A stretch of 64,000 nucleotides of DNA, taken from Gracilaria domingensis. Lineage: Eukaryota; Rhodophyta; Florideophyceae; Gracilariales; Gracilariaceae. The stretch spans positions 62,001 to 126,000 of the forward strand of contig VCMS01000106.1 of assembly GCA_022539475.1 (NCBI GenBank). Direction: 5' to 3'. Every line of letters starts with the position of its first letter. Positions within the stretch are counted from its first letter, which is position 1. The notes beneath the pieces were generated by a model. That model was given only the letters and a program-made list of their open reading frames with translations, had not been told where the DNA came from and ran no database searches. The position numbers and the translations under genes were made by a program. Positions 57,635 through 64,000 of this stretch are shown one piece after another.

Positions 57635-60600
57635 ATGTCAACTACCGCATCTTCCGTTGCATCTACGGAGTCTAGCTCCGGTGAGAACGATATTATGGCG
57701 ACGTGGTTCCTCCGTTTGTTCAGCATACTTCTAGAGCTGAGAGACTCGTTTGCGGCGTCTCGAGCCGTCATTGGTTCCCCTCGTCATGTTGGATACACGG
57801 CTCTCGTTGAGTACGCTGTCGCAAACCGTGCCAGTCTGGCTTGTGCACTGGAATTTCACACGGATGTAACGAAGAGCACTTACACAAACTATACGCCGCA
57901 GGAGCTGGTGAAGATATGTACCCATGTTAGGTTCAGAAGTCGGGTCTATAAGTATGTCCGTATCATTGATGTGGATGACTGGAGTCAGGATCGTCGGCTG
58001 AGGGATCTTTTTGAATAGAGCTTGGCTGAGAATGTGGATGGCATGAATTCTTTTGCGGAGCGTGTGTTCTGGAATGACTTATTCAAAGAGCATGGTCCCG
58101 GATCCAACCAGACGAAGAAAACTACCTTCTGGATTGAGCCTGCTACTCGTTTTCAGCAGTTGCTCTATCTATCCATAGTGAAGCGTATCACTATGGAGAG
58201 GCCACTCTCAGTTGCGAAGAAGGCAAAGACTGCAACTGGTTCTCGGAGACAGGTGCAGTTTGTCGATGGTTTCGTCATGTCAAACCAAGGGCACAAAAGG
58301 CAGATGGGTCATGCTGTGCAAATGGTATGTCTAGGATGGGATTCCTTTGCTTCCAATCTTGGATTTCGTGACGCAGAACAAATGCTTTTACCGTTTCTTG
58401 CCATGGAGAAAGCGACGCTTTCTTTCGCGAAATTGAGTCCCGTGCTTCTGGATAGAGCCCAGCATTGGTGTTCAAAACATTGGGGATCGAATTGAAGCCC
58501 ACTACAGAGGTCAACGCTACTGTGCCTTGGGTTCACACTCTTTCGGATGATATCGATACCAAACTAAGGGATTTGTCGAAAGAGTTCCTGTCCGATTTGA
58601 ACAAGGTTGTCTTAGACGGATTTCTGTACAAAATGTCCGCTACTACCAAGTGGGAACTGCTGGAAGGCTTTCAAAGGAAACTTTGGACACGGTTACTATC
58701 TCGTTTTGATGCTTTCTACTATGAGTATTTGGCTACTCTTCGTACTGCTTTGTCCATCTCAACCTGAGAACTTCCCAGCAGGCATCCCATGGCCACTCTG
58801 TCAGGACATCAGGAAGGAAGCAACACGGTCACGGTGAAGATTGAGGATACGGTTGCGGTACAGAGAACCATTTCCTCCAGACCAACGGCTAAGGCACTGG
58901 GTAAAACATCCGGTAAAACATCCGGTGCAGATCGGAGTCCAGTGGATGTCATTGTAATAGAAGACACGGATGATGATGATGATGGAGCGCACCCTCTTTC
59001 TAATGTTACTGATGGTATTCTTCCACCTCACGACTTTGGCGATGTAAGGACGAGGAAGGCTCTCAGTCTGGTCAAGAAGAACATGGAGCAACAGTTCTAT
59101 ATGCATCGCGTTGGTTATGAAGAGATAGTGGAGGCTCATGATACACTGTTCCCTTCCAATAATTCCCTAAAGGGCAATTTTCGACTCTTACTCACGAACC
59201 CACCATATGGTATACGCAACAATGAGCATGATGAGCTTCTCGATGAAGATATGGTTAATACTGCAGAAATGATGGCCTCAATGCTTCGCTCTGGCGGTCA
59301 TTTTATATTGTTCTGCACTATCGAACAGTTAGCGGACTGGGAAGAGATTCTACGTGAGCACAAATCGGAGAATGCAGTGGGGAGGCAAAGAGATTCGTTC
59401 TTAGTCGACCCCAAACCGATGCAATTCATTCGATCTCGTACGCACACCTTGAAGATCCCCGGAAGGAACACAACACGGTTGTTCTCTACAACCGAGTACG
59501 CCGTGCACGGAGTCCGGAATGAAAACGCGTTCGAGGAGCAGAAGGTGATGGTGAACTACAAAACTTTCAACTACGTTACCACGCAGTACCCCGGGCATTA
59601 CTCCATTATCGATCAGGCTCCACATCTGGAGGCTGGTGAAGGACTCCGTCGGAGGGTAAAGAAGCGTTCCAATATACACTCGGTTCGGGTTCGCCCCAAA
59701 CAGAAACCGAGGGCACTGCCGAAGGAACTCATTGCAAGGTTCTCAAATCCCCGGTATGTTGTGGTTGATCCCTATAGTGGAACATTTTCCGGTGTCTTGG
59801 TATGCATGGAGATGGAAGAGCCCCGACGCTTCATTGGATGTGAGAGGGATGAGCAGTGCTTCGCCCATGCTGAACAATGCTGTAGTGATGTATGCGAGGA
59901 AGGTTTGGCGTAACGAGTTCAACGCAAGAATAAGTGTCGGTAATGAGATCGTACAAGCCTCTTATTTAGTACAGACAAAGTTCCCGGAAGGCAAGCAAAG
60001 AATCTGGCATCTATGGACCGCACCGAAAGGATTCCCGCCATACCAATTTTTCCCGTTTCATATCAATTCCTACATCGCACCTTTTTGGAGAGAACCGAGT
60101 CTCATCGCGTAGCAAAGGGAGAAACTGGTGCGCGAGTGGCCTCTGAATCTCCAAGGCACATTAGAGACCATGGATGACAGAGTTTGCTCGCTGCTGAAGC
60201 AGAAGGTTTATGGTTTTACAGGAAGAAATATCAAACACCCCATAAGTCAAGGTATAGTGTTCAGTACTAGATCATTCTCGGAAGGAAAGGTTGTTGGGTA
60301 CTTCTATGGGACATTGGTATATCATGACATAAGACGACGCAATGAAACACAGATGAAACACGGACGCGGAGTGCTCGGCGCCAGCGTTTCTCGTTTCAGG
60401 AGGTATTGCATGGAAGTGAAGCTGAAAGGGCAGATGTACAGCACGCTTTCTCACCATGATTCCGAATTCAATACTGCGATTGCCTGGGTAGTACCCGCTC
60501 CTTTCTGTATATCGGGCTATATCAATGATGCTTCGTACCGAGATGAGAACGAAGAGAAGGATTTGGCCGAGATGGAGCCTTACCAAGGCCGCTTACCAAA

Positions 60601-60757
60601 CGTCATTATTCGACAGCCCTCTGAGCACCAAGCTACCACATTGGGTACACTCGCAAGCTACAGACTACTGTTGGTGACGGCTACAAAGGATATTCATGAA
60701 CTCGACGAACTGTACGTGGACTATGGACCCAGCCATCCATGGGAGAGGTATTTGTAA
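57635..60757 (+). pseudogene. R4 MT-SET gene, most complete copy
   Basis: N-terminal domain 57635-58495 (LRLFSILLELRDSFAASRA), interrupted by TAG 58016 and a shift near 58480, then TGA at 58765. Methyltransferase frame 58789-59913: a SIM-like VIVIEDTDDDDD, motif IV LLLTNPPYG (NPPY at residues 137-140), GGHFILFC, and at the C-terminal end motif I as VVVDPYSGTFSG (residue 327 on) with FIGCERDEQCFAHA. Motif order IV then I is that of beta-class N6-adenine/N4-cytosine DNA methyltransferases. A shift near 59890 leads to the linker 59900-60110, TAG 60109. The SET-like domain is 60128-60757: GRNIKHPISQGIVFSTRSF, GYINDASY, IHELDELYVDYG. A natural stop follows at 60755. Confidence 0.7.
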
Positions 60758-61305
60758 CTCTCCCATTCTTTATAGTTTGACGTAGTACAAACTGTTGTGG
60801 TGCATTTCATAACTACTGCGTCTTTTATTGAATTAATTCGTCATTCTAGTAAACCTATTGTTGCAAGAATCGACAACGTGGCACGAGGACACATTGTGGT
60901 GCTAGGCAAAGAGCTACTAAGAATATTCCACAGCGATCAGAACTACCACCTCAAAAGTAATACTTCAGAACGAACACCTCACACCCAGGAGGCTGGAACA
61001 AGGAACAGAGAACTTTTATCATGAACGGACCCGACAGATAGACCTGGTATATGGAACATAGCCAATGAAAAGTACGGCCATGGGAAATGTGGAAAATTGG
61101 TATGAATGTCTGCCACAGGAATGTAACAGCTCACTCAGGGCTCAAGAACCACTGAAGTTCTCAACCATCTGCTGCCAAGGGTTCAAAAGCTTCTCCCCTT
61201 CCACTTTTTCACCCCACGCTACGAGCAGAACTCCAGAAGCCTCCGTTTTCCCACTCCATAATCCGAACATAATCCCTTCTTTTTCACACGATTCTGAAGC
61301 GCAAA
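60758..61305. other. Non-coding after R4 MT-SET gene
   Basis: No gene or repeat recognised. Could include the 3' end of module R4. Confidence 0.35.
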
Positions 61306-61858
61306 CATGGCTCCACAAAAGTCCAGCAACGCGGACGACCGGGAGACGAAGAGATCCCAAACAATCCCGCGATATGGTATTTTCGTAGCTAAGCGCAAAA
61401 ACCCTCCGCCTGCCGCGACCCGAAGAAGTACTTGACGACGAGCTCCCCGCGTCGGGCTTACTGGAAAGAAGTCTGGTTCGAAGTCAGCCCTCCGGTCTTC
61501 GAAGGCAAAACCGAACCGAAGCTGGGTGTTAGTAGGACCATAACGGAAGTGACAGAGAGCGAAGTAGTGTTACCACATCACAGCTCAGTGGGAGGGCCGG
61601 TTACACGACACAAGGCTAGAGGAAGTGCCAAGAATCATCGATGATGCAAATTTGGAAGAGAATGTTGCCGAGAGACGTACGAGAGCGAAAGAAACACGGG
61701 CAAGAAATTTGAGAAACAATGTCATCGAAGAAGTGTTGGGCAGACATGAAAGAGCACTCTCACCTGGTAGGACAAGGCGCATTACAAAGGATTCCATTGA
61801 ACCTCTAAGTAGTAGGGACGAAAAAAAAGCCGATAATATACCGCCCGCTATGATGTGA
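61306..61858 (+). pseudogene. Basic helical protein fragment cut by copy 4
   Basis: ATG 61306 opens MAPQKSSNADDRETKRSQT, basic, with a stop or shift near 61434, then EVWFEVSPPVFEGKTEPK and, after another shift near 61640, a charged helix VAERRTRAKETRARNLRNN. Coding-like sequence ends where Plavaka-like copy 4 begins at about 61850. Not recognised. Confidence 0.3.
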
Positions 61859-62768
61859 CATCATCACAGGAGCTTTTCAGCGTGATGGAGGACTTATCGG
61901 AGTATAGTTGAAGCATGCCGATGAAGGAGTCTATATCAGTAGTAGTGGGATCATGCCAGATGACTCCTGGATTGGGAGAGTGTGCGATGTGCTTTTTGAG
62001 AGCGGAAACGACCTCACGTCCGAGTTTGGAGGCCATAGGATGCGCAAATGTGTCTGTTCCAGTGCGGAAGGAGTGGTGAATTGGGTGGAAGGAGGCGTTC
62101 TCATGGGATTTAGGGGATGTTATTGTTGAAGGACTTGAATGGGGTCCTTGACATAGAGGGTGGTAGAGAACTGACCGTCTTTATCGTGATGGTGGAGGAG
62201 TTGAAGCCGATGCAGCTCACGGTCTCCTCAAATATTTTGGAGTATAGTTTGAGACACTCAGAAGCGGAGGTGATGGAGGTTTGGAAAAAAAGGGGGGAAA
62301 GTTGGACAGCCTGAGAATGTTGATAAGCTCGTCTGCGGAGCGCCCCGAGTTTGGTGGCGATGGAGAAAATGTATGTGACGAGATTGTGAATGTTATCACT
62401 TGAAGCGGGTGGAGAGAGGGCATGACCGGGACCTACGGAGAGCGACTGAGAATTGAATGGGGGTTGTGGTGTAGCTAGATGTGCTGCGTCAGAAGAACGT
62501 ATGGAGAGCGCGAGCTACTGTTCTTCATACGGGTCGTGAGTGGCGAGTGCTTCATTATCGGAGCGGCGGTTTGAGGGAGAACAGAGAGAGAGTTTGGTAC
62601 TGCTGAGTCGGCGACGTTTCGTTCGGGGGGTAAGAGGGAACCGCGGGGGGCTGAAGGAGTGAGAAAAGGGTTTGGTTCATGCCGGTGCCTGCAACGTTTC
62701 TGATGTTGCCCGAGGGAGGCGATAGAGTCTGTTTGAAAGCCGCAGCGGAGGAAGCAACAGATGTACAT
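61855..62768 (-). pseudogene. Plavaka-like transposase, copy 4, N-terminal part
   Basis: ATG 62768 starts MYICCFLRCGFQTDSIASLG, followed by HQKRC: the C2H2-like finger intact here and damaged in copy 3. Frame breaks occur near 62475 and 62300; RSADELINILRLSNF, then readings equal to HENDRQYSATLYF and HSPNPGVIWHDPTTT, and finally IGMLQLYSDKSS before the breakpoint. The catalytic and knuckle regions are lost. Useful mainly as the best template for the N-terminus of this subfamily. Confidence 0.7.
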
Positions 62769-64000
62769 GATGCAATAGAGCGGGGAGAGGAGGAGGCGGG
62801 TGGTTGGAACGTTGGAGGTGAGGGAGCGGAGGTTTAAGGTGCCGTGTTGAAACTTGTAGGAACTTGTTGCCGTACCGTGTGGGGGAGAATATAGGTAGAA
62901 TCAAATCGGCTCCATGCACGGGATGGTTTTCGTACACCACGATATGATATGAGTACGTCGAGGAGGGAAGAAATTGTGAAAAAACGGAATAGTAACATTC
63001 CTAAATTTTTGAGCCCATACTTTGCGGCCGGCGTGAACTCTATACTAGACCTAGATAGTGCTGCACTGGATAAGTCAAGAAAGTACCATAGCACGGGCCT
63101 GGCCAGTGTTATGCGAGCTCTGATCATGGTCCTGCTCTGCGACACATTATCTTCCAGATCATGCGAGTTCCATCCAGGTACGTGAAACACGTAACGGTTT
63201 CGACTATTACTGCGATCTCATTTCTTGCTGACCTGGTTCGATGCAAGCGATGTACGAATAACGTGCGAAAGACTATTATGCAGATCATGCGAGTGACATA
63301 CTGGTACGGTTTACACTCTATCTACGGTTGTTTTGGGATGTAGTTCTTTCTGACCTCGTTTGACGCGAACGATTTACAGAGAGCGAGCGACGGTGCTATG
63401 AATGCATGTGCGCGCTCGTAAGGTACGTCGCCAATTACGCTCTGAGAGCGATTCGAGTGCAAAATGTACTACAATCCTCACTCGAGACGCTTCTTGAACT
63501 TAATTAGCGAGGTTCTAATGACTAACAGCTGGGTTTGGTTTCACTTCTGGCTTAGTGAACTTTGAGTCGTCCATTGAATTGGATTGGAAACTGTGGCACA
63601 GGGCGGGGCGTTGAGGGTAGATAGTGGAGCGGTAGGCCGTGAAGGTGTCGCATTATCAGGACTGGAAGAAATGGAGGGGTATGTAACAACTACGTATCGA
63701 GGAGATTTTTACCTTTCTCGTATGCGTACTAACTGTGTGTCCAATAACCGCTTGCAGATTTTCGATCCATGTTGATTAGGAACGGGAACGTTTAATTTCC
63801 TATTCAACATGGGTCAAAACTCCAGAAGCTACCATAAAGGTATGATGCACTTTTGCAATGTACTGAAAGTCTTCAACCTTTTCAGTACATTAGAACAGTA
63901 CATCGTACCTTCATGGTTGTGTGTGTGCTGTGTGTACTAAATGTGTGCCAGTTTGGTCGTGTTGCGATGTGTGGAAGACTGTGGCACAGGAGGTGTTGAG
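62769..64000. repeat. Leader of copy 4, inverse of copy 3 leader
   Basis: No gene. Inverted relative of about 46740-47811. Holds the CCATGTTGA.../...TCAACATGG inverted repeat near 63768-63820 and runs off the window. Confidence 0.6.

Larger units (their letters stand above)
61855..64000 (-). mobile_element. Plavaka-like DNA transposon, copy 4, truncated
   Basis: Inverse of copy 3. The leader occupies 64000 to 62769 (continuing beyond the window) and the transposase start 62768 to 61855. Identity with copy 3 stops in mid-transposase after AAAAGCTCC and TCACATCATA, with a short local duplication, so everything after about codon 290 is missing. Confidence 0.7.

Noticed and set aside
12589-62768. 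Reassigned stop codons (UGA or UAG read as amino acid)
   Set aside because: All three stops occur together with frameshifts and deletions in transposon copies, and the positions differ between copies; ordinary decay is sufficient.

Overview
Eukaryotic nuclear DNA that is a nested graveyard of transposable elements with a few host-gene fragments. The proteins are eukaryotic types (SEY1/RHD3-like GTPase, SET domain, ribulose-phosphate epimerase, Ty1/copia polyprotein, C2H2-headed cut-and-paste transposase). Long reading frames run without obvious introns, base composition is moderate, and nearly every frame carries stops or frameshifts. An intron-poor lineage such as a red alga or a fungus would fit, but the sequence does not settle it.

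Layout. 1-1582: decayed SEY1/RHD3-like gene. 1948-3449: gene with a SAP-like helix (minus strand). 4583-9898: decayed Ty1/copia element. 10448-16918: Plavaka-like DNA transposon copy 1, carrying a nested 0.8 kb terminal-inverted-repeat insertion. 17391-21310: coiled-coil gene, epimerase fragment and two unknown ORFs. 21455-25830: module R1 (ParB-like plus 2OG-Fe(II) dioxygenase gene and half of its spacer). 25831-32520: Plavaka-like copy 2, inverted. 33258-39684: module R2. 39700-43880: module R3. 44443-45112: second coiled-coil gene. 46021-52307: diverged Plavaka-like copy 3 with a downstream multi-pass membrane protein. 52543-60757: module R4, the most complete. 61306-61858: gene fragment. 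61855-64000: Plavaka-like copy 4, inverted and truncated.

The striking object is the repeated module R1-R4. Two long genes stand head to head. One (ParB-DO) encodes a ParB/Spo0J-like N-terminal domain followed by a 2OG-Fe(II) dioxygenase-like double-stranded beta-helix. The other (MT-SET) encodes a helical N-terminal region, a permuted (beta-class order) amino-DNA-methyltransferase with a DPPF or NPPY motif, and a C-terminal SET-like domain. In R2 the 2.2 kb spacer carries the same promoter block in opposite orientations next to each gene, with several perfect or near-perfect palindromes between. R3 and R4 have different sequences but also have large inverted repeats in the spacer. A mobile or repeated unit that encodes a DNA methyltransferase, a histone-methyltransferase-type domain and a candidate oxidative eraser looks like a self-contained epigenetic cassette. 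All four copies seen here are broken, so activity must be sought elsewhere in the genome.

Two pairs of Plavaka-like copies are in inverted orientation, and each pair brackets one module (copies 1/2 around R1, 3/4 around R4). Breakpoints coincide with a palindrome centre (25830) and a tail-to-tail junction of R2 and R3 (39684-39700), which suggests recombination at these structures.
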